Assembly: GCF_009557055.1 (NCBI RefSeq)
Contig: NZ_CP045649.1
Coordinates: forward strand, 806,001-870,000
Length of the DNA stretch: 64,000 nucleotides
Direction of reading: 5' to 3'
Source of the DNA: Nocardioides sp. dk884
Lineage (GTDB): Bacteria > Actinomycetota > Actinomycetes > Propionibacteriales > Nocardioidaceae
Shown here: piece by piece, positions 52,301 to 59,324 of the stretch
Numbering within the stretch: the first letter of the stretch is position 1
Layout: the number at the start of each line of letters is the position of its first letter
The notes under the pieces: model-generated
The model's database searches: none
Told to the model about the DNA's origin: nothing
What the model saw: the letters and a program-made list of their open reading frames with translations, nothing else
Program-made: the position numbers and the translations under genes

Positions 52301-54151
52301 GCCCGGGTGCTGGCCGAGGGCACGCTCGCCACGGAGTCCTCCGAGGGCTGGCAGACCCTCGTCCTCGACCAGCCGGTCCCGGTCACCCCCGGCACCGAGT
52401 ACGTCGCGTCGTACCGTGCCCCGCAGGGGCGCTACTCGGTCACGCCCGGGGCGTTCGCCGCGGCCGACCTGTCCCGCGGCCCGCTGCGCGTGGACGCCCA
52501 GGCCGGCGCCTACACCTACGGCACCGGGCTCCCGGCGTCGCGGTCGTCCTCCAGCTACCTGGTCGACGTGGTCTTCGAGCGCACCCCGGCCGCCATCGAC
52601 GTCGAGGCGCAGGACCCGGTCGCCGGCGCGGTGGACGTCCCCCTCACCCGGCCGGTGCGGGTCTGGCTGAGCACCCCGATCGCCCTGGGCGCCCGGCTCG
52701 ACATCACGGTCGTCGGCAGCCCGGTGGCCGGCACGACGGTCCTGGGCGGCGGCGGGCGGCGGCTCACGTTCACTCCAGCGGCGCCGTACCCGGCCGGGGC
52801 CGACGTGCGGGTCACGCTGCGCGACGTCGTCTCCACCGAGGGCGCGGTCCTGCCGACGCGCACCTGGGAGTTCCGCACCCGCGACCCGGGCGTGCTGGAC
52901 CCGCAGACGATCTTCGGCGACGCGGTCCCGGTGGACGCCGCCGAGGACTCCTCGCCGGTCGAGGTCGGCACGGTGTTCTCGCCGTCCCGCGACGGGGAGG
53001 TCCGGGCGCTGCGGTTCCTCAAGGGCGCCGGCAACACCGGCACCCACGTCGGCACCCTGTGGGACGCGAACGGCGAGGTCTTGGCCCGGGTCACCTTCAC
53101 GGACGAGACCCCCGACGGCTGGCAGCGCGCGGTGCTCGCCGAGCCGGTGCCGGTGCAGGCGGGCCGCAGCTACGTGGTGTCCTACCTGGCCCCGCACGGG
53201 CACTACTCCTCCTCGCTCGGCTACTTCTCCGCACCGGTGACCGCGGGCGACCTCACCGCTCCGGCCGGTGGCAACGGTCGCTACCTCTACGGGGCCGCGG
53301 GCGGGTTCCCGACGTTCTCCCACGGCGCGAGCGCCTACTTCGCCGACGTGGAGTACGTCCCCGACGCCACGGTGAGCATCACCGCTCGCAGCCCCGCCGC
53401 CTCGGCGGTGGGCGCCGCCCCCACGGTGCAGCCGAGCGTGACCCTGAGCGCGCCGGTGCGAGCGGGCGCGCGGCTGCGGCTGTTCTCCGGTGGCGCGGAG
53501 CTCGCGGCGACCACCCGGCTCTCCGCCGACGGCACCCGGCTCACCGCCGAGCCGGCCGGGGCGCTGCCCGGCGACGCGGTGGTCCGCGTCGAGCTCTCCG
53601 GGGTGATCTCGACGGCGGGCGCCACCCTGGCCGACACCGCCTGGTCGTTCCGCACCGCGTCCGCGACGCACGCCACCACGACCCTGCTCGGCGCGGCGAC
53701 CCCGGCCGTCCCCGACAGCGGCGAGCCCGACCCCGTGGAGCTCGGGGTGGCGTTCACCCCGGCGGTGTCCGGGCACGCCACCGGGATCCGGTTCTTCAAG
53801 GGCCCCGGCAACACCGGCACCCACACCGGCACGCTGTGGTCGGCGACGGGGACGCCGCTCGCCTCGGTGGTCTTCACCGACGAGACCGCGGCCGGCTGGC
53901 AGGTGGCCGACCTGGCCACGCCGTACCCCCTGGAGGCGGGGACGACGTACGTCGTGTCCTACCTCGCCCCGCACGGGCACTACGCCGCGACGGCGGGGTT
54001 CTTCGCCGACGGGTGGGTGTCCGGGCCGCTGTCGGTGCCGGCGGGCGGCAACGGGCGCTACCGCTACGGCAGCCAGGGCGGGTTCCCGAGCCTGTCGTGG
54101 GGTGCGACGAACTACTTCGTCGACGTGGTCTTCCGCAGTCCGCTGCCCTGA
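49307..54151 (+). CDS. Giant secreted protein: dimethylformamidase-like domain plus four DUF4082 repeats
   Basis: A 1,614-residue exported protein. After a signal peptide (LAAVLLALGVTATGSLLDPA) there is a region related to the large subunit of N,N-dimethylformamidase (about residues 60-560; ATEISVDVGERVDFKIDTAA, DPTWVAYNDYGGSNFYWGG, HDVFLSVGHDEYWSGAQRAN). An Ig-like domain follows (about 565-660), then four DUF4082 domains (about 668-828, 938-1094, 1201-1354, 1460-1614), each with RFFQGAGNTGTHVG-like and PVPVxAGxxYxxSYxAPxGHY-like signatures, separated by Big_5-type Ig domains. The ligand is unknown. It may be a surface adhesin or glycan-binding enzyme. The GTG start leads directly into the signal sequence; the open frame to 49082 is out of the conserved part. 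Confidence 0.82.
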   Translation: MTRSDRHQQAGPAARHRWDRRLAAVLLALGVTATGSLLDPAAGVAAPAPAAALDPAALVPAALATSAASDPCGPAGNEITCENSRPGTSPEVWDDTWGGGSSDIQGFATEISVDVGERVDFKIDTAASAYGITIYRTGYYDGDGARRIAAVTPSAALPQHQPECISEAATELYDCGNWAVSASWQVPETAVSGVYLAHLEIPGTGESSHITFVVRDEASDADVVFQTSDPTWVAYNDYGGSNFYWGGARGRALKLSYNRPMLTRNGPGGRDFYFANEYPLVRFLERNGYDVSYLAGVDTDRRGHLLANHDVFLSVGHDEYWSGAQRANVEAARDAGMHLQFLSGNEVYWRTRYELSADAAHTPYRTLVAYKETWDRGKIDPTPEWTGTWRDPRYAPSAQGGGRPENELIGTLYQVNHVDLAITVPARQGRMRLWRHTSLATLPAGGQATLAPHTVGYEANEDIDNGFRPPGLVRLSTTTGPTPEYLTDFGNTVVPGTTTHHTTLYRAPSGALVFSAGSVQWTWGLDEQHDSPFEPEPADPRMQQAQVNLLADMGAQPRTLEPHLTASTASTDQVGPTVTVTSPEAGANRANGARLTVAGTATDSGGGQVAGVEVSTDDGDTWHPATGTDTWTYAYTQRGVAAETIRVRATDDSAHIGPVVSRPVTVTCPCTVHGADEPAVAASDDPVARELGLRFRADVDGFLTGVRFFQGAGNTGTHVGSIWSAAGERLASATFGSSSATGWQRVDFATPVPVLAGEAYTASYTAPSGHYAIEPEAFSARSWRRGPFTVLGGYGAAPAGVFAAPGVLPTESARNTGYFVDPVFTLTDTSPLTVLERHPRPDASSVPSAAVVRARFSKPVGAASVSLGVVDANGTAVPGATSYDAGSRTATFTPAQPLAGGVRHTATVQATDSAGQQVSGARQWSFTTAVPQGPVGVCPCSLFADDLAPVLPDSGDSAPVSVGTRFRTDVAGLVTAIRFYRAAGNPGPHRATLWSAADARVLAEGTLATESSEGWQTLVLDQPVPVTPGTEYVASYRAPQGRYSVTPGAFAAADLSRGPLRVDAQAGAYTYGTGLPASRSSSSYLVDVVFERTPAAIDVEAQDPVAGAVDVPLTRPVRVWLSTPIALGARLDITVVGSPVAGTTVLGGGGRRLTFTPAAPYPAGADVRVTLRDVVSTEGAVLPTRTWEFRTRDPGVLDPQTIFGDAVPVDAAEDSSPVEVGTVFSPSRDGEVRALRFLKGAGNTGTHVGTLWDANGEVLARVTFTDETPDGWQRAVLAEPVPVQAGRSYVVSYLAPHGHYSSSLGYFSAPVTAGDLTAPAGGNGRYLYGAAGGFPTFSHGASAYFADVEYVPDATVSITARSPAASAVGAAPTVQPSVTLSAPVRAGARLRLFSGGAELAATTRLSADGTRLTAEPAGALPGDAVVRVELSGVISTAGATLADTAWSFRTASATHATTTLLGAATPAVPDSGEPDPVELGVAFTPAVSGHATGIRFFKGPGNTGTHTGTLWSATGTPLASVVFTDETAAGWQVADLATPYPLEAGTTYVVSYLAPHGHYAATAGFFADGWVSGPLSVPAGGNGRYRYGSQGGFPSLSWGATNYFVDVVFRSPLP

Positions 54152-54158
54152 CCCGGGC

Positions 54159-54178
54159 TCCCCAATGTGCGGTATTGG
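54159..54178 (+). promoter_or_regulatory. Exopolysaccharide-locus motif, copy 10 (weak)
   Basis: TCCCCAATGTGCGG followed by TATTGG, so it also forms a CCAAT/ATTGG dyad. It lies about 105 bases upstream of the nucleotide-sugar operon at 54283. Similarity to the other copies is limited. Confidence 0.3.
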
Positions 54179-54218
54179 CCGGAGGACTTTCCTCGGGCCA
54201 CGGACCGCGCGCCCTACC

Positions 54219-54226
54219 AAGGAGGT
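54219..54226 (+). promoter_or_regulatory. Perfect Shine-Dalgarno sequence without a nearby normal start codon
   Basis: AAGGAGGT fully matches the 16S tail but has no ATG, GTG or TTG 4-12 bases downstream; an ATC lies eight bases on. Read from that ATC the frame stays open 18 codons to a TGA that overlaps the Gfo/Idh ATG region (stop at 54288-54290). The site could drive an unusual leader peptide coupled to the operon. Confidence 0.4.
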
Positions 54227-54282
54227 CGACCCAATCGGTCTGCCCGCTGAGGCCCGACCGTCGTCACGAGGGGGAAGCACGG

Positions 54283-55386
54283 ATGGCTGAAGACGTGGGG
54301 CCGGGAGCTGCCGGTGAGGCGGATCGACCCCGGCTCGGGGTCGCGGTGATCGGGGCCGGCTACTGGGGACCCAACCTGTTCCGCAACTTCAGCGCCGCTC
54401 CGGACTGGGAGGTGCGCGCGGTGTGCGATCTCGACGCCGAGCGCGCCCGCGACCTGGTCGGGCGCCGCGAGGAGGTCCAGGTGACCACGGTGCTGGACGA
54501 TGTGCTGGGACGCGAGGACGTCGACGCCGTCGCGATCGCGACGCCGGCCGGCACCCACCACGCGATCGCGACCCGGGCGCTGCGCGCCGGCAAGCACGTG
54601 CTGGTCGAGAAGCCGCTCGCCGACAGCGTCCGGCACGGACGCGAGATGGTCGAGCTGGCCCGCCGTGCCGGCCTGGTGCTGATGACCGACCACACCTACT
54701 GCTACACGCCGGCGGTGCAGAAGATCCGCGAGCTGGTCGCCGAGGGCACGCTGGGCAAGATCCTCTACGTCGACTCGGTGCGCATCAACCTCGGCCTGGT
54801 GCAGTCCGACGTCGATGTGTTCTGGGACCTCGCGCCGCACGACCTCTCGATCCTCGACCACGTGCTGCCCGGCGGCCTGCACCCGCTCGGGGTCGCCGCG
54901 CAGGGGGCCGACCCGGTCGGTGCCGGGACCTCCTGCGTCGGCTACCTCAGCATGCCGCTGGCCGACGGCGCGATGGCGCACGTCCACGTCAACTGGCTCA
55001 GCCCGACCAAGATCCGCCAGATGGTGATCGGCGGCAGCGAGCGCACCCTGGTCTGGGACGACCTCAACCCCCAGCAGCGGCTGAGCGTGTACGACCGCGG
55101 GGTCGACCTGGTGCAGCAGAGCGTCGACAGCGCGGACCGGCGTACCGCCTCGGTGGCCTACCGGCTCGGCGACACCTGGGCGCCGGCGCTGCCCGAGCAC
55201 GAGGCGCTGGGCGCGATGGTGGCCGAGCTCGCCGCGAGCATCCGCGAGGGCCGCGCGCCGGCCACCGACGGTGCCTCCGGGCTGCGGGTCCTGCAGGTGC
55301 TCGAGTCGGCCGCGACCAGCCTGCGTGCCCGCGGCGCGCTCGTCGACGTCAGCGACGGGGTCCGCCCGCTGGAGATCGTGCGATGA
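54283..55386 (+). CDS. Gfo/Idh/MocA-family NAD(P)-dependent sugar oxidoreductase
   Basis: A 367-residue dehydrogenase. The nucleotide-binding motif is LGVAVIGAGYWGPNLFRNFS; the second conserved block, AGKHVLVEKPLADSVRHGRE, carries the catalytic-site lysine of EKP. FWDLAPHDLSILDHVLPGG resembles WlbA/WbpB, which oxidise UDP-GlcNAcA at C3. It heads a run of overlapping genes (ATGA to the epimerase, GTGA to DegT), the layout of a diamino-sugar cassette. The 131-base upstream gap holds the oddity at 54219. The exact substrate is inferred from the family and neighbours only. Confidence 0.85.
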   Translation: MAEDVGPGAAGEADRPRLGVAVIGAGYWGPNLFRNFSAAPDWEVRAVCDLDAERARDLVGRREEVQVTTVLDDVLGREDVDAVAIATPAGTHHAIATRALRAGKHVLVEKPLADSVRHGREMVELARRAGLVLMTDHTYCYTPAVQKIRELVAEGTLGKILYVDSVRINLGLVQSDVDVFWDLAPHDLSILDHVLPGGLHPLGVAAQGADPVGAGTSCVGYLSMPLADGAMAHVHVNWLSPTKIRQMVIGGSERTLVWDDLNPQQRLSVYDRGVDLVQQSVDSADRRTASVAYRLGDTWAPALPEHEALGAMVAELAASIREGRAPATDGASGLRVLQVLESAATSLRARGALVDVSDGVRPLEIVR

Positions 55387-56408
55387 CCGCATCGAGCGCA
55401 CTGACCGGCGCCCGGGTGCTGGTCACCGGCGGCGCGGGCTTCATCGGCAGCCACCTGGTCACCGCCCTGCTGCGCGACGCCGGCGTCGACCGGGTCGTGG
55501 TGCTGGACTCCCTGGCGACCGGCACACGGGCCAACCTCGCCCACCTCGCCGAGAACCCCCGCCTCGAGCTGCGCGTCGGTGACGTCGCCGCGCCCGACGA
55601 CGCCGCCGGCGCGGTCGCCGAGGCGGACGTCGTGTTCCACCTCGCCTGCCTCGGCGTGCGCCACAGCCTGCACGACCCGCTCGAGAACCACCGGGTCAAC
55701 GCCGAGGGCAGCCTGGTGCTGCTGCAGGCCGCGCTCCGCCGCGGGGTGGAGCGCTTCGTGCACGTCAGCTCCAGCGAGGTCTACGGCACCGCGCAGTACG
55801 CCCCCATGGACGAGCAGCACCCCACCCACCCGGAGACGGTGTACGGCGCGGGCAAGCTGGCGGGCGAGGCCTACGCCCGCGCCCACGCCCGCACCTACGG
55901 CATGCCGGTCGTGGTGGCCCGGCCGTTCAACACCTACGGACCGCGCAGCCACTTCGAGGGCGACAGCGGCGAGGTCATCCCGCGCACCATCGTGCGGGCG
56001 CTGTGCGGCCTGCCCGCACTGGTCTTCGGCGACGGCGAGCAGTCGCGCGACTTCACCCACGTCAGCGACACCGCCGCCGGGCTGATCGCGCTGGCCGGCG
56101 CGCCCGACGTGCTCGGCCGCACCGTCAACCTGGGCTCGGGCGCGGAGATCACCGTCAACGAGCTGGCCGAGCTGGTCCGCGAGCTCGTCGGCAACGACGG
56201 CCCCGCCGCCGAGCACCTCGAGCCCCGCCCGGGCGACGTCCGGCGCCTGCTGGTCGACGACGCGCGGATGCGCGCGCTGTGCGAGTGGAAGCCGCGGGTG
56301 GACCTGCGCACCGGCATCGCCGAGCTCATCGAGTGGTTCGCGACGCGCGAGCAGTCACCGCAGGAGATGCTGCGGCGTATCGAGGACCGCAACTGGGTGG
56401 CGCCGTGA
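55383..56408 (+). CDS. NAD-dependent nucleotide-sugar epimerase/dehydratase
   Basis: A 341-residue extended short-chain dehydrogenase. The nucleotide motif GGAGFIGSH lies near residue 16, FVHVSSSEVYG gives the serine, and VYGAGKLAGE gives the catalytic Tyr-x3-Lys. PFNTYGPRSHFEGDSGEVIP and DFTHVSDTAAGL are typical of GalE/WbpP-type enzymes. It could make the epimer that feeds the Gfo/Idh-DegT route or a different sugar; the pattern does not decide. It overlaps both neighbours (ATGA and GTGA). Confidence 0.88.
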   Translation: MTASSALTGARVLVTGGAGFIGSHLVTALLRDAGVDRVVVLDSLATGTRANLAHLAENPRLELRVGDVAAPDDAAGAVAEADVVFHLACLGVRHSLHDPLENHRVNAEGSLVLLQAALRRGVERFVHVSSSEVYGTAQYAPMDEQHPTHPETVYGAGKLAGEAYARAHARTYGMPVVVARPFNTYGPRSHFEGDSGEVIPRTIVRALCGLPALVFGDGEQSRDFTHVSDTAAGLIALAGAPDVLGRTVNLGSGAEITVNELAELVRELVGNDGPAAEHLEPRPGDVRRLLVDDARMRALCEWKPRVDLRTGIAELIEWFATREQSPQEMLRRIEDRNWVAP

Positions 56409-57562
56409 GCGGCTCGCGCATCAACGTCATGGAGCCCTGGCTGGGCGCCGAGGAGGCCGCCGCGGTCGTGGCGGTGATCGAGTCCGGCTGGGTGGCCCAG
56501 GGGCCCCGCGTGGCCGAGTTCGAGCAGCGCTTCGCCCAGCACCAGCAGGCCGACCACGCCGTCGCGCTGTCCAGCTGCACCGCCGCGTTGCACCTGGCCC
56601 TGGAGGTGGCCGGGATCGGCCCGGGCGACGACGTGGTGGTGCCCTCGTTCTCGTTCATCGCCACCGCCAATGCGGTCACCTACGTCGGCGCGCGCCCGGT
56701 CTTCTGCGACGTGGACCCGGTCACCGGCAACGTCACCGCGGAGACGGTCGAGGTGGCCCTCACCGCGGCCACCCGCGCCGTGATCGCCGTCGACCAGGGC
56801 GGGATGCCCGTCGAGCTGGCGCCGGTGCAGGAGCTGTGCTCGCCGCGCGGCATCGTGGTGATCGAGGACGCCGCCTGCGGCGCGGGCTCGACCTACCGCG
56901 GGCGCCCGGTCGGGGCCGGCGCCTCGCTCACCGCCTGGTCCTTCCATCCCCGCAAGGTGCTCACCACCGGCGAGGGCGGGATGCTCACGACCGGCAACCC
57001 CTCCTGGGCGGCGCGGGCGCGCCGGCTGCGCGAGCACGCGATGAGCATCTCCGCGGCCCAGCGGCACGGCAGCGTGCTCGCCCCGGCCGAGGAGTACGAC
57101 GAGGTCGGCTTCAACTTCCGGATGACCGATCTCCAGGCGGCGGTGGGGCTGGTCCAGCTCGACAAGCTCGCGGAGATGGTGGCCCGTCGCCGGGCGCTCG
57201 CCGCGGGCTACCAGAAGGCGCTCGCCGACGTCGAGGGTCTGCGCGCCGTCGCCGACCCGCCGTGGGGCGCCACCAACTTCCAGTCCTTCTGGGTCGAGGT
57301 CGGCCCGGAGCACCCGCTCGACCGCGACGGGGTGCTCGCCGCGCTGGCACGGTCCGGGATCTCCGCGCGGCGCGGGATCATGGCCGCGCACCGCCAGCCG
57401 GCGTACGCCGGTCGCGACACCGGCGGCGTGCCGCTGCCGGTCACCGAGCGGCTCACCGACCGCACCCTGATCCTCCCGCTGTTCCACCGCATGTCGGACT
57501 CCGAGCAGGCACGCGTGCTCGAGGTGCTCACCGGGCCGGCCCCGATGAGGGGCGCGCGATGA
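56405..57562 (+). CDS. DegT/DnrJ/EryC1 aminotransferase, first copy
   Basis: A 385-residue PLP enzyme that aminates a keto nucleotide sugar. The PLP lysine is in AWSFHPRKVLTTGEGGML. VVPSFSFIATANAVTYVGA, SGWVAQGPRVAEFEQRFA and EYDEVGFNFRMTDLQAAVGL are family blocks. It follows the Gfo/Idh and epimerase genes with overlapping codons, the order of WlbA-WlbC-like routes. A second, distinct DegT enzyme lies at 61942, so two different amino sugars, or two steps, are possible. Confidence 0.9.
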   Translation: MSGSRINVMEPWLGAEEAAAVVAVIESGWVAQGPRVAEFEQRFAQHQQADHAVALSSCTAALHLALEVAGIGPGDDVVVPSFSFIATANAVTYVGARPVFCDVDPVTGNVTAETVEVALTAATRAVIAVDQGGMPVELAPVQELCSPRGIVVIEDAACGAGSTYRGRPVGAGASLTAWSFHPRKVLTTGEGGMLTTGNPSWAARARRLREHAMSISAAQRHGSVLAPAEEYDEVGFNFRMTDLQAAVGLVQLDKLAEMVARRRALAAGYQKALADVEGLRAVADPPWGATNFQSFWVEVGPEHPLDRDGVLAALARSGISARRGIMAAHRQPAYAGRDTGGVPLPVTERLTDRTLILPLFHRMSDSEQARVLEVLTGPAPMRGAR

Positions 57563-58260
57563 AGAGCCTGGTCCTGGTCGCCGCGGGCGGCCTCGCCCGC
57601 GAGACGCTCGCAGCGGTCCGCGCCTCCGCGAGCCACGGACGGGTGCTCGCGGTCGACGACGACCCGCGGCAGTGGGGCAGCAGCTTCCACGGTGTCCCGG
57701 TCATCGGCGGCCTCGACCGGGTCGCCGACCTGCTCGACGGCGAGGTCGTCGTCTGCGCCGGTCGCGGCAGCGTGCGACGCTCGCTGGTGGAGCGGCTGAC
57801 CAGGGTCGGGGTCACCTGGGAGCACTACGCGCGGATCGTGCACCCCAGCGTCGACATCCCGGCCAGCTGCGTGGTCGGGCGGGGCAGCATCCTGCTGTCC
57901 CACGTGAGCCTGACCAGCGACGTCCGCCTCGGCGCCCACGTCGTGGCCATGCCCCAGGTGACGCTGACCCACGACGACGTGGTGGCCGACTACGCCACGC
58001 TGTGCGCCGGGGTCAGCCTCGGCGGGGGCGTCACGGTCGGCGCCGCGGCGTACCTCGGCATGAACGCCAGCGTCCGCCAGGGGCTCCGGGTGGGTGCCGG
58101 CGCCGTCCTCGGGATGGGCGCCGTGCTGCTGCGCTCGCTGCCCGACGAGGAGACCTGGGTGGGGGTGCCGGCGCGCCCGACGGCCGTGCCCCACCGCCAG
58201 GACCCGTCCGCGGGGCCGGTGCGCGACCGGGTCGCGGGCCGGACGGGCGGGGAGGCCTGA
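57559..58260 (+). CDS. NeuD/PglD-like sugar O/N-acetyltransferase
   Basis: A 233-residue two-domain enzyme: an N-terminal PglD-like nucleotide-sugar-binding domain (SLVLVAAGGLARETLAAVRA, then FHGVPVIGGLDRV) and a C-terminal left-handed beta helix (GRGSILLSHVSLTSDVRLGA, then THDDVVADYATLCAGVSL). Such enzymes acetylate amino sugars made by a preceding DegT enzyme, which it directly follows with an ATGA overlap. The acceptor sugar is unknown. It is distinct from the WbpD-like enzyme at 47443. Confidence 0.87.
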   Translation: MKSLVLVAAGGLARETLAAVRASASHGRVLAVDDDPRQWGSSFHGVPVIGGLDRVADLLDGEVVVCAGRGSVRRSLVERLTRVGVTWEHYARIVHPSVDIPASCVVGRGSILLSHVSLTSDVRLGAHVVAMPQVTLTHDDVVADYATLCAGVSLGGGVTVGAAAYLGMNASVRQGLRVGAGAVLGMGAVLLRSLPDEETWVGVPARPTAVPHRQDPSAGPVRDRVAGRTGGEA

Positions 58261-59324
58261 TGCGCCTGCACCGCCCCCGTCCGCTGCGCACCACGCCGAC
58301 CGTCTCGGTGGTCGTGCCCTGCTACCGCTACGGGCACTACCTGCCCGCCGCGGTCGCCAGCGCCCTGGACCAGCCCGGCGTCGAGGTGGAGGTGATCGTC
58401 GTCGACGACGCCTCGCCCGACGACAGCGCGGACGTCGCCCGCTCGTTGGCGGCCGCCGACCCCCGCATCCGGGTGCTCGTCCACGAGCACAACCGCGGCC
58501 ACATCCAGACCTACAACGACGGCCTCGACCTGGCCCGCGGCACCTACGTCGCCCTGCTCTCCGCCGACGACCTGCTGACGCCGGGGTCCCTGACCCGGGC
58601 GGCCGCGCTGATGGAGGCCCATCCCGAGGTCGGCCTGGTCTACGGGTTCGCCGAGACCTTCCAGGACGAGCCGCCTGCCCTGGCCCCGGCGCGCGAGCAC
58701 TGGGCGATCTGGGAGGGCGAGGAGTGGCTGGCGCGCATCTGCGCGCGCGGTCGCAACATCATCGTGAACCCCGAGGCCCTGATGCGCACCTCGGTGTTGC
58801 GTCAGATCGGCGGCTACGACCCGGAGCACCCCTACGCCGCGGACATGCAGATGTGGATGCGGGCCGCGACCATCGCCCAGGTCGGACGGATCAACGGGCC
58901 GGCCCAGGCCTGCTACCGCGAGCACGGCGCGAACATGCACCTCACCCAGTTCGCCGGCCTGCTGGTGGACCTGGGCGAGTCGGGCCGGGTGTTCGAGTCG
59001 TTCTTCGACGAGCTCGCCGCGGATCCGGATCGCGCCCTCCCACGGGTGCCCGCCCTGCGCGAACGCGCCCGTGCCGCGCTCGCGCGCGAGGCGCTCCAGC
59101 GCGCGGCGACCGCGCACGGCATCGACGGCGCGGGGCCCTCTCCGGCCGAGCTCGCCGCGTTCGCCGCCAGCCACTGGCCGCCGGTCGTCGGCACCCGCTC
59201 CTGGCAGGCCCACGAGCGTCGGGTCAGCCAGGGGCTGCGACCCGGTGAGCGCTACCTCCTGGCCCGGGCCGAGGAGCTGCGCTGGAAGGTCCGCTGGCGC
59301 CGGTGGCGACGGTGGGGCACGTGA
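58260..59324 (+). CDS. Family 2 glycosyltransferase
   Basis: A 354-residue GT-A enzyme. PTVSVVVPCYRYGHYLPAAV is the nucleotide site, VIVVDDASPDDSADVARSLA continues the fold, and ALLSADDLLTPGSLTRAA contains the metal-binding DD. DMQMWMRAA near residue 198 lies where the GT2 acceptor and base residues are expected. It is a paralogue of the glycosyltransferase half of the next gene (shared DDLLTPGSL, HPEVGLVYG, PEALMR and MWMR blocks). It overlaps the acetyltransferase by one base (TGATG) and the next gene as GTGA. Sugar unknown. Confidence 0.9.
   Translation: MRLHRPRPLRTTPTVSVVVPCYRYGHYLPAAVASALDQPGVEVEVIVVDDASPDDSADVARSLAAADPRIRVLVHEHNRGHIQTYNDGLDLARGTYVALLSADDLLTPGSLTRAAALMEAHPEVGLVYGFAETFQDEPPALAPAREHWAIWEGEEWLARICARGRNIIVNPEALMRTSVLRQIGGYDPEHPYAADMQMWMRAATIAQVGRINGPAQACYREHGANMHLTQFAGLLVDLGESGRVFESFFDELAADPDRALPRVPALRERARAALAREALQRAATAHGIDGAGPSPAELAAFAASHWPPVVGTRSWQAHERRVSQGLRPGERYLLARAEELRWKVRWRRWRRWGT

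Noticed and set aside
48938..54280. A 1,780-residue open frame on the minus strand
   Set aside because: It is the antisense of the large secreted protein: its composition is Arg/Gly/Val/Asp-rich with no domain motif, typical of the frame opposite a high-GC gene.
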